From Okeania sp. SIO2B3 (GTDB lineage: Bacteria; Cyanobacteriota; Cyanobacteriia; Cyanobacteriales; Microcoleaceae): a DNA stretch of 64,000 bases. Shown here one piece after another: positions 1 to 8,020 of the stretch. The notes below the pieces were generated by a model. The model had not been told where the DNA came from. It saw nothing but the letters and a program-made list of their open reading frames with translations, and ran no database searches. The stretch is from contig NZ_JAAHGH010000013.1 in assembly GCF_010672525.1 (NCBI RefSeq), forward strand, positions 1-64,000. The letters run 5' to 3'. How positions within the stretch are numbered: the stretch's first letter is position 1; every line of letters begins with the position of its first letter. The translations under genes and the position numbers were made by a program.

Positions 1-2
1 TC

Positions 3-260
3 AATCAAAACAAAATTCAAAGTAATAAAAAGAAGCCTCCAACAGAATTGGAAGCTGTAGTGTCAGTTAAGCACAGCGGTCATAACTATTATGGTTATGA
101 GTTATATATTTCAGGTCCTTGCCAAATCGTCTATCGACCTTACAAACCAGCAAGTTGTGGCGCTCATCTGTGGATTAATACTTTTGATTCTGTGCAATTC
201 ATAGATACGAAATCCAATCCAGCCACTGCAAGGCAATCCAGCAAACAAATTTTCATCTAG
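3..260 (+). CDS. C-terminal part of an unknown protein (partial)
   Basis: The frame is open from the first bases of the window to a TAG at 258-260, so this is the 3' end of a gene that begins outside. About 85 residues are visible. They start with a lysine-rich stretch, followed by a Tyr/Gly-rich segment and an ordinary globular tail. I recognise no family. A TTG at 48 could serve as a start, but nothing upstream resembles a ribosome site, so a truncated longer protein is more likely. Confidence 0.45.
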   Translation, partial: NQNKIQSNKKKPPTELEAVVSVKHSGHNYYGYELYISGPCQIVYRPYKPASCGAHLWINTFDSVQFIDTKSNPATARQSSKQIFI

Positions 261-398
261 TCTGGTTTCAAAAGCAGAATATCATCACCAAAAAATATTT
301 ATTCGCTCTAATAGCTTAACTGACAATAACTTCAGCAGGCTTTGTGCTGTTTGTGAGAAATCGTCACAGTATTAAAATTTTGATCTTCTGCCTTTATT

Positions 399-538
399 AG
401 AGTTGTTGGGAAATAAAAATTGAACAATGCTCAAAACCTTATAGAATAAGCTTTTCAGGATTCTAGGGCTGAAAAACGCTATAAACTTTGACCAATAAGG
501 GTTTTAGCCATTTTTTTAGCTTAATTCCCAACAACTCT
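399..538. mobile_element. 140-bp foldback element (MITE-like)
   Basis: Perfect 14-bp inverted ends, AGAGTTGTTGGGAA at 399-412 and its complement at 525-538, enclose AT-rich non-coding DNA. ATT flanks both sides (396-398 and 539-541), consistent with a short target duplication. It occupies most of the gene-free stretch 261-741. No transposase is present, so it would need to be moved in trans. Confidence 0.65.
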
Positions 539-637
539 ATTAGTTAGGATTGCTGAAGATTGGGAAACAGAAAATGAATAATCTCAAAAGAGGAGAATTC
601 TGTTTAGTACAACATTTAAATCATTTTTAAAGGAAAT

Positions 638-727
638 CAGGACTTACGCAAAGACACTGTGTATAGAGTCCAGTAACTATTGGACAATAGTTATGAGTAC
701 TATATATAGCGTATCTGCGTAAGTCCT
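638..727. mobile_element. MITE family A, copy 1
   Basis: Inverted ends AGGACTTACGCA (639-650) and TGCGTAAGTCCT (716-727) bound a 90-bp element. It is flanked by the direct repeat AGGAAAT (631-637 and 728-734), a likely target duplication. Related copies lie at about 23698-23806 and at 30946-31037, the latter inside a gene. The insertion sits just upstream of the small gene at 742 and carries that gene's upstream region. Confidence 0.75.
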
Positions 728-741
728 AGGAAATAATAAAT

Positions 742-942
742 ATGCCAGAACTCAAAATTAAATGCCAGCACCCAGAATCATTAAAAATTTTATTAAAAGC
801 AGCAGTAGAAAAAGAATTACAGTCTTTGTCTGATGGTATTGAACGAACAAAACAAAGACTGCAGAAATTTGAGACTAAATATCAGTTATCTACAGAAGAA
901 TTTCTCATAAGATATGAAAATTATGTACGCATATCAATATAG
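742..942 (+). CDS. Small charged helical protein, possibly a truncated antitoxin
   Basis: A 66-residue, Lys/Glu/Gln-rich and largely helical protein, with ATG start and AGGAAATAATAAAT just upstream. The N-terminal pattern (KCQHPESLKILL...KELQ) followed by ERTKQRLQKFETKY resembles small cyanobacterial proteins that accompany DUF6516-type toxins. That assignment is from memory and weak. Such proteins are usually longer, so the tail after residue 55 may be lost. No toxin gene follows: the next gene is convergent and ends 17 bp away. MITE copy 1 lies immediately upstream and may have altered its promoter. Confidence 0.5.
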   Translation: MPELKIKCQHPESLKILLKAAVEKELQSLSDGIERTKQRLQKFETKYQLSTEEFLIRYENYVRISI

Positions 943-959
943 GAAAGAGTCACACGTAT

Positions 960-1832
960 TTACGCATCACACTGAATCAAAATCCGATCGCCTCTCATAG
1001 TTACCGGATATTGTTGTAAGGTCATTTCTGGAGCAGTTAAACATTCTCCGGTTGCTAAGTTATACTTAAAGTTATGAAATGGGCAAGTTAGAATACCTTC
1101 TATTACTTCTCCTTTATCTAAAGGTTTAGCTAAATGACTACAACTATTACGATAGGCAATGACATTATTACCCACACGAGTCAAAATTAATTTCAACCCA
1201 TCCACATCAACAGCTAAAATACCAGCTTTCGGTATCTGGTCAATATTTGCTAAAGCAACCCAACCTGTTTCTTCTTTTGCAGCAAAGGGACTCGCAATAG
1301 TATTGCTTGCTCTTCCACTAACTGGAGTATTGACCGAAACTACATTTTTGATTTCCGGACAGTGGGTTTTAATTGCCTGCTCGACTCCCTCTTTCATGGT
1401 TAAGGTTGAAGCAGGACAGTTACTACAATTTCCCACTAATTTTACTTCTACCGTATCCGGTAGTTTGATGGCGACTAATTCCACATTGCCATTATGGCTT
1501 TGCAAACCGGGACGCACTTCATCTAATGCCTGATGAATCCTAATTTCTAGAGAAGGTGTAGGTGGTTTAATCAATTCGTGGTAGCGCAGTAGACTATAAA
1601 CTACTTCATCTTGCACTGCCTGACGCAATGCTGGCATAGATTCCTGTTTAACACTACGAATTAATCGGGTTAAAGCTTCTTTGTGTAATGCTTCTATGGC
1701 ATTTTTCAACCCTTCAACCACTACCTTTTGATTTTCATCCCAATGAGCGATCGCCTGCTCAAAGTGAGTAATATCAGACACTAGAGATTCTAGACTCACA
1801 GATTCTTGCAAAGGAAGTTTAGCTTGAGTCAC
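960..1832 (-). CDS. NifU C-terminal domain fused to a Rieske [2Fe-2S] domain
   Basis: The 290-residue protein has three parts. Residues 1-95 are a helical region. Residues about 96-170 are a NifU-type scaffold domain with Cys136-SN-Cys139 (GNCSNCPAS). Residues about 188-288 are a Rieske ferredoxin-like domain with C231-S-H233 and C250-P-F-H253, the usual Cys/His ligand pairs. NifU domains bind transient Fe-S clusters and pass them to apo-proteins; the Rieske part would add an electron-transfer or redox function. It is the last gene of a minus-strand run beginning with the hydrogenase protease. Nostoc has a NifU-like gene among the small genes before hypC that are thought to help assemble the HupS Fe-S clusters. 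A role in hydrogenase maturation is therefore inferred from domains and context, not shown. It is cytoplasmic, without a signal peptide. Confidence 0.85.
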   Translation of the reverse strand: MTQAKLPLQESVSLESLVSDITHFEQAIAHWDENQKVVVEGLKNAIEALHKEALTRLIRSVKQESMPALRQAVQDEVVYSLLRYHELIKPPTPSLEIRIHQALDEVRPGLQSHNGNVELVAIKLPDTVEVKLVGNCSNCPASTLTMKEGVEQAIKTHCPEIKNVVSVNTPVSGRASNTIASPFAAKEETGWVALANIDQIPKAGILAVDVDGLKLILTRVGNNVIAYRNSCSHLAKPLDKGEVIEGILTCPFHNFKYNLATGECLTAPEMTLQQYPVTMRGDRILIQCDA

Positions 1833-1833
1833 T

Positions 1834-2042
1834 TCAGTTATCAGTTATCAGTTATCAGTTATCAGTACCTCCTGTAATAGGGAGGCTTGAAAATACAGAA
1901 TTCTCTTTTCTTTTGGTTCATTGGATATGGCGAGTTCCTCTCGCCATCCCACCCTACGGGAAGCTGCGCTACGACCGCTTTTTATTCCCTTAAAAGGGGA
2001 GGCTATTGACCTAATTTTTTGGTCATTTTGATGATTTTCTTC
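1834..2042. repeat. Heptamer array plus dispersed intergenic repeat
   Basis: An array of AGTTATC heptamers (about 1834-1866), typical of filamentous cyanobacteria, is followed by a roughly 170-bp unit. Diverged copies of that unit recur at about 33221-33335 and 33380-33480, each time after the same heptamer array. The unit contains a run of the type AAAAGGGGAGGCT. No coding content is seen. Confidence 0.7.
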
Positions 2043-2267
2043 CTATTGCAACTTCAGATCTTTCAGCAAAAATGGCATAGAGATTCCAGTTACCAGACTA
2101 GAAATAATAATTGGAAGCAATAGTGTTGTTCCCATTTTGGCCATTGCTATTAGTAATAAAGCACCAAAAGAAGTAGCTATAGTTACTTGTTTGACAAAAT
2201 AAAATGGATTTCGTAATAGTTTTCCTTTGAGTAATAATTTGGTGCTAAACCAACCGACTTCTAGCAT
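2043..2267 (-). CDS. Small membrane protein of the hydrogenase accessory cluster
   Basis: A 74-residue protein with two hydrophobic stretches (about residues 29-45 and 47-63) separated by a Lys-Met-Gly turn, so probably two membrane spans with short polar ends. The ATG is preceded by a good ribosome site (AGGAG, 7-10 bases upstream). It lies between another small membrane protein and the NifU-Rieske gene on the same strand. The Nostoc extended hyp operon likewise contains two small putative membrane proteins next to TPR and NifU genes, and I infer that this is a counterpart. The biochemical function is unknown. Confidence 0.6.
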   Translation of the reverse strand: MLEVGWFSTKLLLKGKLLRNPFYFVKQVTIATSFGALLLIAMAKMGTTLLLPIIISSLVTGISMPFLLKDLKLQ

Positions 2268-2747
2268 AATTGTTTCTCCTTTTTTCTACTGTTAGTTACT
2301 TTAGGGTTCACAAATAGATTCATTACATGGTTTGGAAATTGTAACAAATACTCAAACATTGATATTTAAAGCACTTTCCGTTGTTATTAGGTACACCCCG
2401 GAGCGGGCAAGATGCCCGCACTACAATATTTTCATCATTTACCCTGTACCTCATTTGCCCGAAATATGCTGTATTATCGGTGGTGGTGCATTGTAATGGT
2501 GGTCTATTGTAATTATTTTGGTCAAGGACAAAGCAGTGGGAGCATCTTGCTCCCTTGTTAGTATCTTGATCTCATAAAGTACCATTGTTCATCCCCATCT
2601 ACCATTACGTAAGCATGACTACCTTATTGTCAAACCTGTCATTGCCAACCCTAAAATCTTTGAAAATATTGACAAATTATGATGCACCAGATTTGATATT
2701 ACGAATCAATCTCTGTACATCCTATCCAACAAATTAATGTCTTGCTC
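2268..2747. other. Gene-free spacer of 480 bp with short inverted repeats
   Basis: No supported gene. It contains short G/C-rich foldbacks amid AT-rich DNA, for example GCGGGCAAGATGCCCGC near 2404 and GGGAGCATCTTGCTCCC near 2538. These could act as terminators for the small genes or be repeat debris. Confidence 0.4.
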
Positions 2748-3038
2748 CTAAACAAATTTTAAAATTGCCAAGCCAACAATAACTGCCGGAATTACACCAG
2801 CAGGGCCAAATAAACCACCAATCATGGCAGCTAGACTATAACCTAAATCTTTTCTTGCTAACCATATTCCACCAATAGCTCCAGCTATAATGGAAATTCC
2901 GCTAGCAATTCCTAGCCAAAATATGGCTGTTAGTATTGTAATTTCTCCAGTAACTAAGTCACTGATAAAAATTTGAAAGCTTGGTATGGCTTCCAAGTCT
3001 GTAATCAGAGTATTGAAAACAGTAATTAGACTGCTCAT
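2748..3038 (-). CDS. Small membrane protein of the hydrogenase accessory cluster
   Basis: A 96-residue protein with an N-terminal amphipathic region (1-35). Two strongly hydrophobic segments follow: about 37-60, rich in Gly/Ala/Ile with a GXXXG-like pattern, and about 70-95, also Gly-rich. AAAGGAG precedes the ATG at good spacing. It sits between the TPR gene upstream and the 74-aa membrane protein downstream, all on the minus strand. The gene order (TPR, small membrane, small membrane, NifU) matches the type of set found before hypC in Nostoc, so a role in uptake-hydrogenase assembly or membrane attachment is plausible but unproven. Confidence 0.6.
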   Translation of the reverse strand: MSSLITVFNTLITDLEAIPSFQIFISDLVTGEITILTAIFWLGIASGISIIAGAIGGIWLARKDLGYSLAAMIGGLFGPAGVIPAVIVGLAILKFV

Positions 3039-3082
3039 TTCGTTGATTCTCCTTTTTATTTAGTAACTGCTGACTTAACTAG

Positions 3083-3195
3083 CTATCAGCTTTTAGCTAA
3101 AATCGGCGGGTTCGGTGTCCCCCACGCTTATTCTAAAAAATTAATGGTGTGTGTGTTCTGGGGGTAGGACACCCCCATCATATGCCTTGAGAGCT
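3083..3195. repeat. Dispersed foldback repeat overlapping a gene end
   Basis: A segment with GGTGTCCCCCACGC and GGGGGTAGGACACCCCC recurs in inverted orientation at about 52070-52205, again next to short CAGCTATCAGC repeats. Its ends are mutually complementary in part. It overlaps the last codons of the TPR gene (stop at 3178), so the C-terminus of that protein is probably repeat-derived. Confidence 0.6.
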
Positions 3196-4227
3196 GTTGG
3201 CGATAGCCTTGCGATAGCAATAGGCTGACCGCTGACCGCTGACTGCTATTTCAACATCAAAAAGTGACAGTTCGCTTTCCACTGCTGCTAATGCTTCGGA
3301 AACTATTGTTGCTCTTTCTATTTCACTATACTGACAAAAAATTCCTTGAGCTTCTTCATAGAGCATTTTTGCCTGGAGTAGATTTTGCTGATTTCCTGCT
3401 TCTGGGTGTTTCGGGTTATCAGGTAAGTTGTATAGCAGGTTAGCTTTATTAGAGATTGTAGCTGCATACTCTAATGGTTGATCTTTTGCTGTACGGACTT
3501 TCAAGGCTTCATTGTATGCAGTTAATGCTCGCAAATTATTATCTACTGGATGCAGACTGGGGAGGTATTGCAAGGCATTGGCTAGGTTATTTTGCAACAT
3601 CGCGTATTCGTTGGGATGTTCAATGAGGTTAACTGCCTTTAATGCTTCCTCAAATGATTGTACTGCCATTGCTTGTCGCATACCTTCTCTTTCTGGAGAT
3701 AGGGTCATCGAGAGATAAGCGATCGCTATATTATTCTGTAATATGGCATATTCTTGTGGGTGTTTATCTGCGGTAAATATTAGTAACCCCCGTTGATATG
3801 TTTCTATTACCTGTTTCGTTGTTGCCAAGTTAAAATTAACTAATGCTTGTAAGACCAAGCCTAAATTCATTTCTGCCTCTGCAACTTCTTCAGGTATTCC
3901 TTGTTCCCGTAATATTTCTAGGGCAGTTTCATAAGCTTCTCTCGCCTCCAGCAATAGATCGGGTCCTTCTCCCGGCATAGCTCTTAATGCTGTTGCCATT
4001 CCTACCAATGCTCTTGCTTGCAGCAGAGGATAATCGTTGCTGGATAATTCTATAGCTTGTTGATATAGGCAAATAGCATCATCTAGTTGTTTAGGGTCTT
4101 TTGGTTTTTGTTGCAACCCATTTGCCATTTCTATCAGCATCTGAATTTTTTCTGCAACATTTGCTGATTCAGATTCAATGGCATTCAGTGCTGCTCTAAC
4201 AGAGGTATCACTAATAGTTTGAAGCAC
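3178..4227 (-). CDS. Tetratricopeptide-repeat protein of the hydrogenase accessory cluster
   Basis: The 349-residue protein consists of helical repeats of roughly 35-50 residues. Examples of the TPR pattern are AICLYQQAIEL, AREAYETALEIL, VIETYQRGLLIF, AVQSFEEALKAV and ALTAYNEALKV. Alternating phrases such as EYAMLQNNLANALQYL give it the look of a protein-binding scaffold. It has no signal peptide. Its place between HupW and the small membrane and NifU genes matches the TPR gene of the Nostoc extended hyp operon, suggesting a scaffold for hydrogenase maturation (inference). The last 20 or so residues (SGQRSAYCYRKAIANSSQGI) are encoded by dispersed repeat DNA and probably replace an older C-terminus. 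Confidence 0.75.
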   Translation of the reverse strand: MLQTISDTSVRAALNAIESESANVAEKIQMLIEMANGLQQKPKDPKQLDDAICLYQQAIELSSNDYPLLQARALVGMATALRAMPGEGPDLLLEAREAYETALEILREQGIPEEVAEAEMNLGLVLQALVNFNLATTKQVIETYQRGLLIFTADKHPQEYAILQNNIAIAYLSMTLSPEREGMRQAMAVQSFEEALKAVNLIEHPNEYAMLQNNLANALQYLPSLHPVDNNLRALTAYNEALKVRTAKDQPLEYAATISNKANLLYNLPDNPKHPEAGNQQNLLQAKMLYEEAQGIFCQYSEIERATIVSEALAAVESELSLFDVEIAVSGQRSAYCYRKAIANSSQGI

Positions 4228-4943
4228 AGTGTTTTAATAAATTAGTATTTTCAAGAAAAATATGCTGTTTTTGTTATTATTATCCAAGTCTAACTTTAAA
4301 GTTATTTTTATTTTATCAATATTCTTAGATTCCCCTCTTATTGTTTATACTCTTTTTATATTTTTGCCGAATTTGAGTAATATTATCGATCGCATACTAC
4401 GCTAAATCCGGCGATCGACATAACCAATATTGATGAAGGTAAAGAAATAAGGCAGAGGGCTGCTATGCTGAAGAATTAGAGAGAAAGCAGAGTTGATTAA
4501 TTTTTTGATGAAAACGACACTATTACTATCATTTACCATTAAAAAAAACTGTTATCTTGGCTACTTATTTAGATAAAAGTAAAATTGGTATTAATAACCG
4601 TAGGTTGGGAGTAGGAACGATCTTCGGAGCTTATCCGTAGGATAAGCTGCGCTAACACTTCGTACCCAACCTACATTTTTAGGTGGTTCACGTCACTATC
4701 AATAGCTAACTCCGTAACGAAAGCGCTATACAGAGCATATATCAGATTAATGTGTTACAACTGACGGGGTAAATATTTTTTGTTTGTTCCCTATCTTGCC
4801 CTCCACCTTCACCTACTAGGAAACTGCTGCATATAAAAAATCAAGCTCGTATGGATGTGTATTAATAGTAAAAAAATCTGAATAAATCATCAATTTCAAC
4901 TATTAATATTCCCCAAAAACGAACTTGATTTATTATTTTAAAC
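4228..4943. other. Gene-free spacer of 716 bp with a GTAGGTTGGG repeat
   Basis: No gene is supported. A member of a dispersed inverted-repeat family is present at about 4601-4675, with ends GTAGGTTGGG and CCCAACCTAC and an internal GCTTATCCGTAGGATAAGC palindrome. Related sequences occur near 30461, 49567, 49690, 63239 and 63404. The promoter of the TPR gene should lie just above 4228. Confidence 0.55.
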
Positions 4944-5270
4944 TCAAACTTTTGCTGTTTGAGACATTTGTGAATTACGCTCAAAGCTAATCATATTAGC
5001 AATAGATTCTGGTAATTCCTGCAAATCATCTGTATCTTGAGAACCACTTAAAGGAGAGACAAAAGTATAACAAGGGTCACATTCACCCGTATCATAAACC
5101 TGAAGAATCCAATAATCAGGATATCCTTCTATTGCTACTTCCACAATATACCAATTAGGCTCTTGTTTCGTATTTCTAATAGTAAACCACTCTTGTTCTG
5201 CCTGGGGAATTTCCCAATCATTCCTCAAGAAATCAATGGCTAATTTTTCTGCTTCTGTCTGAGAAAACAT
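4944..5270 (-). CDS. Hypothetical protein, 108 aa
   Basis: An acidic, soluble protein with many aromatic residues (WFTIRN, NWYIVEVAIEGYPDYWILQVYDTGE), giving an alternating strand-like pattern, after an N-terminal helix (SQTEAEKLAIDFLRN). Two cysteines flank the short DPC sequence. I do not recognise a family. It lies between the HupW/87-aa pair and the TPR gene on the same strand, so it may belong to the hydrogenase maturation set. No clear ribosome site is visible, and ATG at 5270 is the best start. Confidence 0.55.
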   Translation of the reverse strand: MFSQTEAEKLAIDFLRNDWEIPQAEQEWFTIRNTKQEPNWYIVEVAIEGYPDYWILQVYDTGECDPCYTFVSPLSGSQDTDDLQELPESIANMISFERNSQMSQTAKV

Positions 5271-5547
5271 AACATTAACTATCTACATGATCTTTATCAA
5301 AATAATATGGGTCGCGCAACCCCGCTTTTTAAGGCGATCGGGTTTTTGGAGCGAAGGTCAAATCCCCTACTTCCCCTCCCCTCCACCGGAGGGGTTAGGG
5401 GTGGGTTAACTTTTGACTTCTGAGTTCTGAGTTCTGACGCGCGTTAACCCTTATGGGTTTAATACCCCACCGTCAGCAGGGGTGCAAATGCGGTTGGTAG
5501 GGTGAGAATTCCCATCGACTCCATTCTCCTGACTCCTGACTCCTTCT

Positions 5548-5811
5548 TCAATGGGCAGGTGTTGTAGCAGCTTCAGGGTCAGGATACAATCCTAGTTGTT
5601 TAGCTAATTCACGAGCAAGATGGAATAAAAACTTAGCACCATCTTGATTACCATGATGAATTTGTGCTTGACCAACTTGCATTAAAACTGACACAAAACC
5701 AGCATCAACTAATTCAATATTTTCATCTAAAACATCAGGCTCTTTTCCATTAGGACATTGCACTAATTTATCAATTAATTCATAATATTGTTCTGTTCTT
5801 TGTTCGTCCAT
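5548..5811 (-). CDS. Small helical protein similar to N-termini of cyanobacterial TPR/CHAT proteins
   Basis: An 87-residue acidic helical protein. Phrases such as YYELIDKLVQCPNG, DENIELVDAGFVSVL and GAKFLFHLARELAKQLG match the pattern seen at the N-terminus of many cyanobacterial TPR-CHAT proteins (from memory). Here it stands alone. It is encoded about 270 bp downstream of hupW on the same strand. A protein-interaction role is plausible. No catalytic motif is visible. Confidence 0.6.
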   Translation of the reverse strand: MDEQRTEQYYELIDKLVQCPNGKEPDVLDENIELVDAGFVSVLMQVGQAQIHHGNQDGAKFLFHLARELAKQLGLYPDPEAATTPAH

Positions 5812-6084
5812 GATAATTTCCTTGTGTTAAAGTAGCAGTCAGCAATTAGCCATCAGCTATCAGCTTTTTCTTTTGCTTTACTTTACTTTCCAAAAAACTG
5901 ATAGATGGCTAAATTTAAGGAAGAATAAATAAGCTAAAAAGACAAACTTTCCACTTCTAATTCTCAATTTACAGTAATTGATAACTAAGTAAATAAGAAC
6001 AATATTTGTATATTTACTACTCAGTTATATTTCCTGTTCTCTGTTCCCTCATGCCAAAATTTTAAATTAATTTTGCACGGGTAC

Positions 6085-6546
6085 TTAATCAATTAAAGTT
6101 GATATAAGTTCTTGAAAAACCTTCTCAGCAGAACGCTGAACTACAGAAGAAAGTTCTAGACCAAAATCCAAATTTTCAGCTTCTATTAAATAGACAATTA
6201 CATCTTGAGGAAAATCCTCCCGAAAGATTTTTCGACCCACCGCCAGAGCATTATCCCAACGAAAATCATGCAAACTATAACTAGGTTCTGGCAGTGCTTC
6301 CAACTCCGAACTAGGAACTTTAAATATTGCACCTGGTTCAGAACCTGTAGCACTAGCATCCAGAATAATTAATTGCTGAGTTCCCCGTGCCTGAAACATC
6401 ACTTCCATTCCCGCAGTACCGCAGTCATAAACCCGGACATTTGGATGAGGATGTTCAGTCAGATATTGCTGCAAGCGTTGAGCAATAATTACTCCTACCC
6501 CATCATCACTACGGTTAAGATTACCGCAACCGATAATTGTCAACAT
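6085..6546 (-). CDS. hupW: Uptake hydrogenase maturation protease HupW
   Basis: A 153-residue member of the HyaD/HybD/HupW peptidase family. It removes the C-terminal peptide of the [NiFe]-hydrogenase large subunit once nickel is in place. The N-terminal GCGNLNRSDDGVG is the family signature. The nickel-sensing ligands known from HybD (Glu/Asp16, Asp62, His93) have clear counterparts: Asp14/15, Asp63 (IILDAS) and His93 (SLHDFRW). It is cytoplasmic. Its substrate, HupL, is encoded at 61604-63208 on the same strand, about 55 kb away, whereas several filamentous cyanobacteria carry hupW directly after hupL. It heads the accessory run 960-6546. The length is normal for the family and the ATG start agrees with the family N-terminus. 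Confidence 0.92.
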   Translation of the reverse strand: MLTIIGCGNLNRSDDGVGVIIAQRLQQYLTEHPHPNVRVYDCGTAGMEVMFQARGTQQLIILDASATGSEPGAIFKVPSSELEALPEPSYSLHDFRWDNALAVGRKIFREDFPQDVIVYLIEAENLDFGLELSSVVQRSAEKVFQELISTLID

Positions 6547-6946
6547 TATTTATTTGTTAAGTGGGGTATTAGATGTGCCCAAAAGTAGATTTTATCTAGT
6601 TTATTAACTTTACGTCCTCAACACTAACCCATTTTTTAAACCGTTTTTGTAACCTAGTAACATATATTTGAAGTCAGAATTGGTAGGGGCGTTTTGCTGT
6701 CGCATAACTCCGTTAACGCTCCGCGACATATAAAGCGGCAGCTTTGCGTCAGCAAATGGCCATTCGCCCCTACAGAAGTCAAAAGTTAAGTTATTGTTGT
6801 GAGTGAGGCAAGAGAATTTGAGAATGTCGGCGATTGCTCTGTCTACTAAAATATTGGAAAGCAAGCAGTAGCATTAAATTGTTAAAAAGATAATTATTAT
6901 AAGAAAAACTTTAGATTCCGAATATATTTATCGCTCAATACTCAAG
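6547..6946. repeat. Spacer of dispersed repeats between hupW and the AraC gene
   Basis: The spacer contains a GTAGGGGCG...CGCCCCTAC foldback (about 6687-6773). It also has a segment around 6781-6850 (GAGGCAAGAGAATTTGAGAAT) that recurs near 55640-55700. An 84-codon open frame here (6610-6864, minus) is composed of these repeats and is not accepted as a gene. Confidence 0.6.
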
Positions 6947-7969
6947 CTAACTTTTGTAGTGTTTTGCTAAAGTCTCTGAAGGCAACTCCCCAAACATAGC
7001 TTTATAATCTCTAGCAAAATGACTTGCACTGTAGAACCCAAATTGACTAGCAAGGATGGCGATGGTACAACTTTCGGGTTCGCTTGCCTTCAGGCGTTGT
7101 CGCACTGCATTAAGTCGTCTTACCTTGAGATAGCGCATGGGACTCAGGCCAAATAAGTCTTTAAAACCAAAAGATAACGCACAACTGCTACACTTTAAAT
7201 TTTGAGCTAGTTGTTTTAAGGTCAGAGGTTTTTTCAAGTGTCCTAGCATTTCTGTTTCAGCTTTGGCAATCAACTTTTCTCTTCGAGAAGGTTTGAGGAA
7301 AAACTTGGAATTTAACTTAATGGGAATGTTACTAATCAACAAAGGCAGGAAATCATCAGTAACCAGCTCCTCAATATGAGGTTTTTGTAACCAATTTGGT
7401 TGGTGTACTGCTAACCAAATCAGTTGTTTCAGATAATCTTTAATTTCTTTCATCCCAGTTAGAAGCAAATTTACATGATTTTTACTCCGGAAACTATCGT
7501 CTAGATCGTGGCGTTGTAGTTGGTCTGCATAAGCATCAAAAGTTTGAACAGGGATGACAATGTTTGTCAATGCTCCACCTTGAGGAAATATTTCGTGTGC
7601 TTCAGTGTTATTGAAACCAAAAACAGTCCTTTGAGGTTTGACAGGGTGACGGAAGGAGTAATATTCCTTTTCATTCTCAGACCAAAGTATCGCAAAACAT
7701 ATGTATCCCTTTGTACCATCACCCGAAAATTGAAACCCTTGGTTCACCTGATTATATACGAAAAATATGTCACCAACCTGAATCGACAAAAACTCACCTT
7801 GAAGAGAACCGGGAGTGAGTTGTATTATTTCCTTATTTTTATACTCAAAAAACTCTTTGAAATTATCCACATCTGTAAAGGATTTAGAAACAATTTTCTG
7901 ATTACCTGTTCCAGGATCATCCTTAGCTTGAGTAATTGTACTCTTGTTTACATCCATTAACAAACTCAT
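6947..7969 (-). CDS. AraC-family transcriptional regulator
   Basis: A 340-residue protein. Residues 1-220 form a divergent effector-binding or dimerisation domain. Residues about 232-338 form the double helix-turn-helix AraC domain: LTLKQLAQNLKCSSCALSFGF is helix-turn-helix one, followed by LFGLSPMRYLKVRRLNAVRQRL, then TIAILASQFGFYSASHFARDY, the typical second motif. The layout resembles PchR-like regulators. It is divergent from the hydrolase genes that start at 8380, with about 400 bp between them, and that spacer contains repeats shared with two other places in the island. I infer that it is the local regulator of the sulfatase island; its inducer is not evident. Confidence 0.85.
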   Translation of the reverse strand: MSLLMDVNKSTITQAKDDPGTGNQKIVSKSFTDVDNFKEFFEYKNKEIIQLTPGSLQGEFLSIQVGDIFFVYNQVNQGFQFSGDGTKGYICFAILWSENEKEYYSFRHPVKPQRTVFGFNNTEAHEIFPQGGALTNIVIPVQTFDAYADQLQRHDLDDSFRSKNHVNLLLTGMKEIKDYLKQLIWLAVHQPNWLQKPHIEELVTDDFLPLLISNIPIKLNSKFFLKPSRREKLIAKAETEMLGHLKKPLTLKQLAQNLKCSSCALSFGFKDLFGLSPMRYLKVRRLNAVRQRLKASEPESCTIAILASQFGFYSASHFARDYKAMFGELPSETLAKHYKS

Positions 7970-8020
7970 CTTTTTCTATCAAAATAATCAAATCAATTAT
8001 AAGCCAAACTAATAAAAATA

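Noticed and set aside
1159-1533. A 124-codon plus-strand frame inside the NifU-Rieske gene
   Set aside because: Antisense shadow of a gene with clear Fe-S motifs on the other strand.
1834-1866. Possible CRISPR array at short tandem repeats (also 33199, 33360, 35093)
   Set aside because: The 7-bp AGTTATC units have no spacers; they are the short tandem repeats usual in filamentous cyanobacteria.
6610-6864. An 84-codon open frame on the minus strand
   Set aside because: It is made of dispersed repeats (GTAGGGGCG foldback and the GAGGCAAGAGAATTTG repeat also near 55640) and has no ribosome site.
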